The notes below the pieces were generated by a model. It did not search any database, was not told where the DNA came from, and saw only the letters and a list, made by a program, of their open reading frames with translations. A DNA stretch of 64,000 bases from Tricholoma matsutake (taxonomy: Eukaryota > Basidiomycota > Agaricomycetes > Agaricales > Tricholomataceae). This document shows, in pieces, positions 30,842 to 40,070 of the stretch; within the stretch, counting starts at the first letter, position 1; every line of letters begins with the position of its first letter. Made by a program: the position numbers and the translations under genes. The DNA lies in assembly GCA_026075535.2 (NCBI GenBank), contig AP026539.1, positions 10,726,001-10,790,000 on the forward strand. The letters are read 5' to 3'.

Positions 30842-33800
30842 ATTGTACGCCCTCACTGCCTGTCCATAACCACTTTGAAGTCTTGTCAGTTGAATCCCCG
30901 GAGAATGAATCCATTTCTGTGACTGCTCCCCTTTCTGACCCTTCGAAGTTGGCTAAAGACGTACCTGATCTCCCCATCTCTCCTTCTACTCCACGTCCCA
31001 AAATTAAATCATGGGAGCGTAAACTACCATGCAAGTATATTGTGGCATCCACTCCCTCTGCACATTCCTTAAACCTAGCCATCAAACTGCAGACAACCGA
31101 CACTGGACAGATACTCGGTGTCTCTGCGCTCCTGGACTCTGGTGCGACTGGTCTCTTCATTGATTCCCATCTGGTACAACAACATCATCTAAATACTCGC
31201 TCACTCTCACGTCCAATACCTGTATATAACATGGATGGATCCCCAAATGAAGCTGGTGCCATCCGAGAGGTTGCAGACCTGGTTCTCCATTACAAAGATC
31301 ATAGTGAGCGTGCCCTTTTTGCTGTCACTCAATTAGGAAAGCAAAAGGCAATTTTGGGATATCCATGGCTTCGAGACCATAACCCAGAGGTCGACTGGCG
31401 CACCGGGGAGGTTACCATGAGTCGATGTCCATCACGCTGTCAGACGTGTTTCACAGAAGCCAGACAAGAACATCGTGGACAGAAGGCGGCAATACGACGA
31501 ACTCAGAAGTGTCGTGCTGGACCCCTGCCTATACCTGAAGTGGAATTGGAAGGGGTTCCTGATCTAATGCCGGACTCGGATGATGATGATGAGGACCCAG
31601 AGGAAGTGGAGGAGGGAGATTGGATCTTCTACACTGCGATTCGCTCATCGCATGAGGTGTGTGCCACATCAAACATATCCCAATGCCTCGCCAAGGCCTT
31701 CCACAAAAACAACGCTGCTAAATCCTCTACTAACTCCTTACTCCCTCATCTCCATGAGTTTGAAGATGTGTTCTCCAAGGAGTCATTCGACTCTCTTCCT
31801 GCGCGTAAGCCATGGGATCACGTGATCGAACTCACCCCCGGCGCAACCCCTTCATCCTGCAAGGTCTATCCTCTCTCTCCGGAGGAACAACGGCAGCTTG
31901 ACCAGTTCATCGACGAGCACCTGGCCTCTGGACGTATTCGACCATCAAAGTCACCCATGGCCTCTCCCTTTTTCTTTGTCAAGAAGAAGGATGGCTCACT
32001 TTGACCGGTTCAAGACTACAGAAGACTCAACAACATCACGGTCAAAAATCGCTACCCACTACCCCTCATCTCCAAACTCATAAACCAGCTCCATGGAGCC
32101 CGATACTTCACCAAGCTCGATGTCCATTGGGGCTATAATAATGTGAGGATAAAGGAGGGAGATGAGTGGAAGGCAGCCTTTCATACCAACCGTGGTCTTT
32201 TTGAACTGCTTGTCATGTTCTTTGGCCTTACTAACAGCCCTGCCACCTTTCAGACCATGATGAACAACATCTTCCATGACCTCATCCTTGAAGGCGTTGT
32301 CTGCATCTATCTTGACGACATCCTCATCTTCACTCGCACGGTTGAAGAGCACCGTCGCATCACGCGCCTCGTCCTAGAGCGACTTCAACAGTACAAACTC
32401 TACCTTCATCAGGACAAATGTGAGTTCGAAAGGACCAAGATCGAGTACCTCGGCCTGATTATCTCGGAGGGTCAAGTGGAGATGGATCCTATCAAGGTAA
32501 ACAGGGTCACAGCTTGGCCGATGCCCACGAACCAGAAGGAGGTGCAGTCTTTCCTGGGCTTCATCCATTTTTATCAGCGTTTTATCAAGGATTTCTCACA
32601 TCATGCACAACTGCTGTTTGACTTGACAGGAAAGGAGGCATGGAGGTGGGATAATGCACAACAGGAGGTGTTCGAAAAGCTTAAGGAGATGGTCACTTCC
32701 GCTCCGATCCTTACCTTTGCTGACGATTTGCATCCTTTTTGTGTAGAAGCCGACAGTTCTGACTTTGCGACGGGCGCCATGTTGTCTCAGCAGTCTCCAG
32801 AGGACCAGAAGTGGCATCCTGTTGCGTTCTACTCCAAAAGCCTTAGTGCTGTAGAGAGAAACTACGAGATCCATGACAAGGAGATGTTGGCGATAATGCG
32901 TGTGCTTGAGGAGTGGCGACACTTCCTCGAGGGTGCCCAACACAAGGTGGAAATTTGGACGGATCACAAGAACCTTGAGTACTTCATGACGGCCAAGAAA
33001 TTGAACCATCGTCAAGCTTGTTGGTCCCTGTATCTATCTAGATTCGACTTCTCCTTACACCACCGTCTGGGTCGCAGCATGGGGAAGACCGATGCCCTAT
33101 CCCGATGTGCAGACCATGGGGATGGCAGCGGTGACAACCAAAACATTGTGCTGTTGCAGCCAGACCTGTTCACCATTCGGGCACTGGAAGGCATCGTACC
33201 CCAGGGCAAGGAGCGGGACATTCTATGTGACATTCGTTGCACAAACCATAGCGGTTTACATGAGGATGTTGTTGCCCGAGCTGTTAAAGAACTGAGGAAG
33301 GGATCGACCCTTTCCTTACGTGCGGCAGAGTGGGCTGAAAAGGAGGACTTGTTGTATTTCAGGGATCGCATCTATGTTCCCAATGACCCAGACCTTCGCC
33401 GGTGCATCATATCCCAACACCATGACTCACAGATTGCTGGCCACCCCGGACGCTGGAAGACCTTGGAGCTCACCTCACGGAACTATTGGTGGCCTCAAAT
33501 GTCACAGCTCATTGGTCAGTATTGTCACACTTGTGACCTTTGCTTACACACCAAGGTTCCTCGTCGCAAGCCTATTGGTGAGCTACACCCTCTTCCTGTT
33601 CCAGAGAGTCGTTGGGATGTCATCAGCGTTGACTTTGTGGTGGAATTGCCAGAGTCAAACGGGTTTGATGCGGTGATGTGCACAGTTGACTCAGTGGGAA
33701 AACGCGCTCACTTCATTCCCACTCACACCACTGTCAGTGCCCTAGGTGCTGCTCGACTCTACCTCCACCACATGTGGAAATTACATGGACTTCCTGGTGC

Positions 33801-34740
33801 CTTCCTCTCGGATCGTGGCCCTCAGTTCATGGCAGAGTTCACTCATGAGCTGTACCGACTCCTGGGGATCAAACTCCTCGCTTCAACTGCTTATCACCCA
33901 CAAACTGATGGCCAGACGGAGCGAGTCAACCAGGAACTGGAGCAGTACATCCACCTCTTTGTCAATGAACACCAGGATGATTGGGATGATCTCCTTCCTT
34001 TGGCCGAGTTCGGGTACAACAACCATGTCCATGCTTCCACTCAACAGACCCCTTTCCTCTTAGACACTGGACGACATCCACACATGGGATTTGAACCTCG
34101 CCAAACTCCCTCACACATCGAGACAGTGAATGAGTTCACAGAACGCATGAGGGATAGCTTGGAGGAGGCAAGGGCAGCCTTAGCAAAGGCGAAGGACGAC
34201 ATGGCGCGATTTTACAACCAGCGCCACTCCCCAACCCCTCAGTACAAGGTTGGTGATCGAGTTTATCTTGACTCCAGTGACATCTCCACTACACGTCCAT
34301 CCAAGAAACTCGCTCATCGCTTCTTGGGACCTTTCCCCATTGTCAAGTGCGTTGGAACACATGCCTATCGTCTACACCTCCCAGCCTCCATGTCCAGACT
34401 CCATCCCGTCTTCCATGTCGTCAAATTGCTTCCAGCTCCCCCAGATCCGTTCCCGGGATGCCATTCACACCCACCACCACCACCTACAGTGATCGAGGGA
34501 GAACCCCAATATGAAGTCGAGTCAATCTTGGACAGCCGTTTGCGTTGAGGAAAACTCCAGTATTTGGTACATTGGAAGGGTTATGGGTATGAGGAGAACT
34601 CATAGGTCGAAGAGTCTGATGTAAATGCCCCTCGGTTAATCAAGGAATTCCACCGACGGCACACTGCTGCACCGTGTCGCATTCAAGTCACGGACTTTGG
34701 TCGTATACGATTTCGAATGCATCGGTGCAATGCATCTTAG
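30838..34740 (+). pseudogene. Gypsy-2 pol: protease, RT, RNase H, integrase, chromodomain-like tail
   Basis: A single frame, nearly complete. Protease LLDSGATGLFID (about 31130), RT FFVKKKDGSL then a TGA (32002-32004), [17 protein letters not shown], active site [11 protein letters not shown] (about 32303-32335), and RNase H VEADSSDFATGA. Integrase: HHDSQIAGHPGRW to CHTCDLCLH zinc region, ISVDFVVELPE, FLSDRGPQFM, HPQTDGQTERVNQELEQY (all acidic residues kept). The tail LQYLVHWKGYGYEEN is preceded by TGA 34546-34548 and followed by TAG 34603-34605. These three stops are identical in Gypsy-1. KLDVHWGY has His where Gypsy-1 has Arg. Confidence 0.92.
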
Positions 34741-34751
34741 AGAGGGGGTGA

Positions 34752-35177
34752 TGTAAGGGGACTAGGGGGGTGCCCTGTGTGTTTTTCCTATTTTTTATGT
34801 TTGTCCCATATTTTTCCCCACCTCATTTCCTTCTATTCTTCATTTTCTATGATTTTTCTGGATTTTATTACTAATTTTCCCTTGCTATCATGTTTGTATA
34901 TGTTGACACTTTTATATTTAGAGGCGGAGTACCCCTTCCGACACATACCCCTTGGTATGATGTCATTCGGCGGCCTTGATCCGCCTATCTCCGCCTTTTT
35001 CTATTTTTAGGTTATATTTGATTTTTGTCGTCTTCACATATACTGGGCATCAGCAAGGGGATCCTTAGAGTTTTCTCTTCAGATTTCCCTTTGCTAGGTG
35101 CGCCCCCAATCCCTGTATTATGTAGCATAATTATAACTTCGGATTTCCCTTTGCTAGAGGCTTAGGTTGCCCTTATA
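34752..35177 (+). repeat. 3' LTR of Gypsy-2
   Basis: 426 bp, no length difference from its 5' partner. It is preceded by the purine tract AGAGGGGGTGA and followed by GTTCC. Confidence 0.93.
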
Positions 35178-35182
35178 GTTCC

Positions 35183-36683
35183 AAACCAATTTCGCAATAT
35201 TGCGCACCTACCCCGGCAGCAGCAACTTGAGTGGAAACAGGCTTGTCGTGAAGAGTTAGAGGCTCTTCGCAAGCGACAAGTCTATGATATTGTCGATCTT
35301 CCACATGATCAGAAAACCATCAAAAATAGATGGGTTTTCTCCGTGAAATCAGACGGAAGAAAACGAGCCAGACTCGTGGCCAAAGGCTTTTCACAAGTCG
35401 AAGGTGTTGACTTTGATGAGATTTTCTCACCAGTAGTCCGCTACGAGACCGTACCCCTCATGTTTGCCCTTGCGTCTCTAGAAGGCATGTATATGACCGG
35501 TCTAGATGTAAAAACCACATTTTTATATGGCAAACTTGATGAGGAGATCTATATGGATCAACCTGAGGGTTTCAGACTCGAGGGTAAAGAGCGCAAAGTA
35601 ATGCGCTTACGCCGAGCATTGTATGGCCTTAAACAGGCTTCACTAGCATGGTGGAAAGAGCTAGAGGCATTTATGCGCACCATTGGGTTTGTGCGTGCCA
35701 GCTCCGATGCCGGCATCTTCATACACAAGGATCCTAAGACAGGCAGCATCATTATTGTGCTAGTCTATGTTGACGATGGCTTGTTCATGGGCAAGAACAA
35801 GAAACTTGTGGATGAAAAGAAGAATGCTTGCCTGAAGCATTGGGAGTGCCATAGTACTGAAAAAGTCACGGAATTCTTAGGCATGCGCGTCACCCAGACC
35901 GCTACAAAAGTCAAACTCGATCAAACAGAATATCTCGCCAAAGTGCTCGAGAGGTTCAAGATGACAAATGCCAAAGTTGCCCCCACTCCGCTCCCGACTG
36001 GCTACAAACTGTTGGAGAACACAGCGATGCCAAACGTGGCGCTTAGATTGAAATATCAGTCTGTGATCGGATCTTTATTGTATCTGATGCTCGGAACGCA
36101 ACCTGATATTGCTTACGTGGTAATCAAGATGTCGCAATTCTCGGCTAATCCTAGCCAAGAACATCTAGACAAAGCAATGTACATAATGCGCTATCTGGTG
36201 GGAACCCAGAAGTACAGTATAGTCTACGATGGAGAGAAATCTGAGGGGCTGCAGGCCTTCACAGATTCTGATTGGGCAGCTGACACTGTCAAGCGCCGAT
36301 CTACAACGGGTTACTTTGCTACTCTAGCGAGTGGCATTGTGTGCTGGCAGTCCCGTTTACAAAAAACTGTAGCACTGTCATCCACAGAAGCCGAATATAT
36401 GGCTCTCTCCGACACTTGTTGGCAGATAGTGTGGATAGAGTCCTTATTCCAGGAACTTGGATATACACTGAAGCGTGTACCAATCTGTGCTGATAATCAG
36501 GGATCCATCTTTATTGGATCAAATCCAGTTCAGGAAAGAAGGACCAAACATATAGACATTCGCTACCACTACACCCGCGAATGCATAGAAAATGACAAAG
36601 TCACAGTCGTTTTCATTCCTGAGACTCTCTCAGAATTACTTTCAAGATTCAAACTTAGCTGCTTAGAGCGCTGTACAGTTTGA
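35183..36683 (+). pseudogene. Copia-2 reverse transcriptase and RNase H (3' part of the polyprotein frame)
   Basis: Directly after the GTTCC duplication the Copia-2 frame resumes as PNQFRNIAHLPRQQQ and stays open to TGA 36681-36683. RT: IKNRWVFSVKSDGRKRARLV, FSPVVRYET, DVKTTFLYGKLDEEIYMDQP, LYGLKQASLAWWKEL and the active site VYVDDGLFMG with both Asp present. RNase H: DSDWAADTVKRRSTTGY, SSTEAEYMALSDTCW, DNQGSIFIGSNPVQERRTKHIDIRYH. This half carries no stop and looks enzymatically intact, but it is separated from gag-protease-integrase by Gypsy-2, so it would lack a start of its own. Confidence 0.9.
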
Positions 36684-36690
36684 GGGGGGG

Positions 36691-36964
36691 TGTTGAAATT
36701 AATCCCAGTGATGCATGCTGTATACATGAGGCAATACATGCAGCATACGCATGTTACTGCGCTTACTGCGCATACATGTGGTAAACACATTCCTGAGTCA
36801 TGTGATGTCCTTATTATTATGTATATAAGGAGAACCTGTACCGTAGTAGGAATACAGTGTTCTTACCTCTGCTAACCCTAGCTGTAAGTCTAAGTAAACC
36901 CCAGGTAGGTTGTAAGGAACGTGTTGTCTCTTCCACTGTGCAGCGTATATAGTCTGCTCCAACA
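36691..36964 (+). repeat. 3' LTR of Copia-2
   Basis: 274 bp, matches the 5' LTR except for about four positions. The DDE transposase frame continues right after the TCAGC duplication. Confidence 0.93.
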
Positions 36965-36969
36965 TCAGC

Positions 36970-37950
36970 AGACTATGGTTGGTTATGCTCCCCTGACAAA
37001 ACCAAGGAGGCTTGAGTGTTTTTCAAGGCTGGAAAAAATCATGAGGGGTACTTTACAAATGCAGACATTCTGAGCCAAACTACCACTGTGATGGACATCC
37101 TTGCAGAATTCTACCCAAACAATGAGCACAACTTTTGACAATGCAACAACACACATGGCAAGATCAGACTCAGCACTATCTGCCCATCACATGCCAAAAG
37201 GTACCAAAGCAGTTGGAGAATTTTGGGGAGCCATTGTACCAGTCCTTGACGATGATGGGAACCAGGTATACATGTGAAACAACAATGGAAAGCTTATGAG
37301 GAAGCCAGCAAAAGTGAAGATATCACATGGACAATGCCACATTTGAAGATGGATCCCCACAGCCACTTTATTTCCCTGATGATCATTCAATTTCTCCAGG
37401 GTGTTTCAAGGGAATGGCTGTGCTTCTTGAAGAATGTGGACTGGTCAAGGAGTCTAAGCTTCAGTATGAGTGCCCTGGCTTCAAATGCAAGCCTGAAATG
37501 AAGGATTGCTGTTGCCTCTGAGCATTGCACACACAGCCTGATTTTGTTGCAGTTGAATCTCTTCTCAAGACTCATGCTTGTGTGCAAGGATTTGAAGTTC
37601 TATTCCTGCTGAAATTTCACTGTGAACTCAACTTTATTGAACAATGCTGGGGTTATGTGAAGCAAAAGTATTGTGAATTTCCACCCTCATCAAAAGAAGC
37701 AGATCTCAAGAACAATCTTCTTGCAGCATTGGAGATGGTGTCTCTGGACAAAATGCACAGGTGAATTTCTCAAATGAGACATTTAATGGTATTCAATCAT
37801 ATTATCAGATATTCATATTGGTCCCAACATTTTACATGCTTACCATGAGGGTCTCATAGATGCAGCATGGGCATGCAAAAAATACAAAGGTCACTGTGTC
37901 ATTCCTATGACACTCCTGACTTCTTTTGATAGAAATGCTATATCTACCTA
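36970..37950 (+). pseudogene. DDE transposase of a repeat family, 3' part after Copia-2
   Basis: With one copy of TCAGC the frame joins as VSADYGWLCSPDKTKE. It contains KAGKNHEGYFTNADIL, DGSPQPLYFPDDHSISPGCF, KGMAVLLEECGLVKESKLQY, PGFKCKPEMKDCCCL, QPDFVAVESLLKTHACVQGF and then FHCELNFIEQCWGYVKQKY (about 37615-37672). The last has the N-x-I-E-x-x-W-x-x-x-K pattern of the catalytic end of Tc1/mariner-like DDE transposases. An intron at about 37760-37805 precedes YSYWSQHF, AYHEGLIDAAWACKKYKG and the terminal TAG. Frameshifts (several before 37400, one near 37835) and stops show decay. Confidence 0.75.
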
Positions 37951-38046
37951 GTGTTATACAGTTAATGATATTTATTCTGAACTCTGCATGAAATTGACTT
38001 CAAGCACATCAATGTGCATAATTTTGACAATGATGCACATGATGTG

Positions 38047-39290
38047 TCACAACAAAAGTAACATCACCTGATCTTGTTGAGTATGAATGGCGACTATCTT
38101 AATAGGAATGTTCAAAGCTGGGTGCAGCTTGCAGACACAGCTCACAGCACACATAGCCATCAGCTTATATAACATAGATTTCAGAGTCCACACTGTGATC
38201 ATTTTGTGACAAACACATCCAATGCATCTTTTCTTTTGTACCATATGACCAAGCTGCCACATCCATCTCTGGGGTTGAGATACATACTTCAAATCATTCT
38301 CCTGCATCACTTCAAGCTGCATAGTGGAAGATAGCCTTATGAACCTCTGGTTTATAAAGAGGTGATGCTGGATTAAGCCAGTCATTGATGTTGTACTGAG
38401 GTGGCTTTTGGACATTGACACCAAGCTTCCAACTGAATTTGCAATATAGAGTAACATAATCAGAAGAAAGGAGGAGGTAGCATATGCTGGTAGTTCTTGG
38501 GTCATATGACTGCATGTTGCAGTATGATTGGAAACAAGTAGCTCTCTGTTCTGAGCTTGAATTGCTGAAATGCTGTTTAGTACTAGGTGAGCATTCAACA
38601 TGATGCACAGATAATGAATTACACACTTGGCTCCATCTTCCAGTTGTTTGAGTGCTACCTCATATACATGATTGTGAAGTGGAATCACAGGCAACCACTT
38701 GAGCACTGCTTGGATGCAAGCTTCATTGTGCATGAAGTTGCCAACAACCTGAGTAATTTCACCATCACTAAGCCTTTCCATAATTTGAACATGTGCAAGA
38801 CAGCCAGTAAAGTTGTATGGGTTCCATTGAGCCCAGCTCTTGGATGTATTTGACTTGCTAGCATTGTCTCAATCTTGACAGGCACATTCATCATGACCAC
38901 AGGAACTTCAAACAGGTATGGGGTAACATATATAACTTAGAAACAGATGGGGAAAGGTTATAGATCTACCATTGAAATAAAATATGCCATTTATCATATT
39001 TGGTCCCTGGTGAACACACAGACCAAGAATTGCTCCATTGTATCCTCCATCAGCTCTCCAGATGCTCGTGCATATCACAGTCAAGCCCAAGGGCTTTCAA
39101 GTGAGCTTGAGCCTGTTGCTGATACAATTTGTTACCTTTTTCAAACACATAGCAAAACTTGTTGTTCTCATAGAGCACCTCTGTTGCCCATCATTGCTGG
39201 TCAGTATGAACAAGAAAGGAAAGTTTCATCTATGACAACTGAATTCAACAGAACTCTTCATTGTATCCATGACTAATGTCTGACCTTTGC
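38047..39290 (-). pseudogene. Decayed coding remnant of an unrecognised repeat protein
   Basis: On the minus strand, protein-like pieces in shifting frames read LTVICTSIWRADGGYNGAIL, LCVHQGPNMINGIFYFNGRS, HTTLLAVLHMFKLWK, VVGNFMHNEACIQAVLKWLP, LHNHVYEVALKQLEDGAKCV, VTLYCKFSWKLGVNVQKPPQ and YSTRSGDVTFVVTHHVHH. Their regularity argues for a former gene rather than chance. I do not recognise the family. It may be another part of the RecQ-like repeat at 22.4-23.5 kb, separated from it by the DDE element, since both run on the minus strand. A small fragment of it recurs inverted at about 23757. Many stops and at least three frameshifts. Confidence 0.5.
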
Positions 39291-40070
39291 ACCCAACATT
39301 GTATTGGACATATCACAGACATGAGCAGACCAGAATAATGCGAAAAGATAAGTCAACACAGCACAGGTAAGATATCAAGCAAAATTATGCAGTCACCAAA
39401 TTGACCCATACAAAAACCCAGTAAATGGTAAAGAAGCCATGCCATCATCTCTGGGGATAGTAAAGTGTCAGTTTCCAACACTATTGGCAAGGGTGGAGGC
39501 CACAAATCAGTGGATCAAAATGAGAAGTGCAAGAGAAAACTGACAGTCAATTTCACATTAGTTCCCGAGTAGCATCCAAAATTGAGAGGAAGCTGTACCA
39601 CTGCCCAACCAAATCCTTCAGGCACCATGTATAAGCACAGAAAAGGAATACCAATGTCTAACTGATGTCCATTACTTCATGCTTGACAGCTTCAATAAAA
39701 TTTCAGACAGTAATGGCACAGAGCAATGCAGCCGATGAGCGGAACACTAAGAGAATGCAGTGAGGCACCAGGAGTCTAGGCATACTTAAGTCACTTGTCA
39801 CACCATCTGGACAGGATATGTCAATGTTGCAGTCAACGACGATGAGTCTTCTTGTACTCCGCTGGTGAATGATGTGGATTGTCATCAGGCGTGATATCCC
39901 ATCATCCATTATTTGCTTAATAATGGGTGCGGAGTCCCCTCTTCTCTTTTTCGCACTCCGCTCTCGGATCTTCCCGGAATCGATATCAATGAGTGCAATT
40001 TTGCCCGAATCTAGAGTCAGATTTGCCAAAATTTTACTTAGTATCAAATTTGTCCGCGAACTTGTACTAC
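39291..40070. other. Boundary between transposon nest and host DNA; upstream region of the EZH2-like gene
   Basis: Up to about 39700 the sequence resembles the AT-rich repeat DNA to its left. After that, base use changes to the more mixed style of the host genes. The last ~350 bp before ATG 40071 would be promoter and 5' leader. No clear TATA box, and no gene recognised. Confidence 0.45.

Larger units (their letters stand above)
29130..35177 (+). mobile_element. Gypsy-2, chromoviral Ty3/Gypsy LTR retrotransposon (6048 bp) inside Copia-2
   Basis: LTRs at 29130-29555 and 34752-35177 (426 bp each), with an exact GTTCC target duplication (29125-29129 and 35178-35182). It has the same structure as Gypsy-1 but is less decayed: pol has one internal TGA before the chromodomain (32002-32004), against five in Gypsy-1. 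The primer site AGAAAACTCT (29558-29567) pairs with AGAGTTTTCT in the LTR (29445-29454). The LTRs differ at about seven positions by eye, nearly all transitions. Removing it and one GTTCC restores the Copia-2 reading frame, so Gypsy-2 is the younger of the two. Confidence 0.93.
25364..36964 (+). mobile_element. Copia-2, Ty1/Copia LTR retrotransposon (11.6 kb with nested Gypsy-2)
   Basis: Two 274-bp LTRs (25364-25637 and 36691-36964) start TGTTGAAATTAATCCC and end CTGCTCCAACA. The TCAGC target duplication is exact (25359-25363 and 36965-36969). GGTTATGGGCCC follows the 5' LTR, and the purine tract TGAGGGGGGG precedes the 3' LTR. Gypsy-2 (29130-35177) is inserted between integrase and RT. Without it the element is about 5.55 kb. 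The LTRs differ at only about four positions by eye, so it is recent. gag-pol is a single frame across the whole element, with three TGA codons before the RT. Confidence 0.93.
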
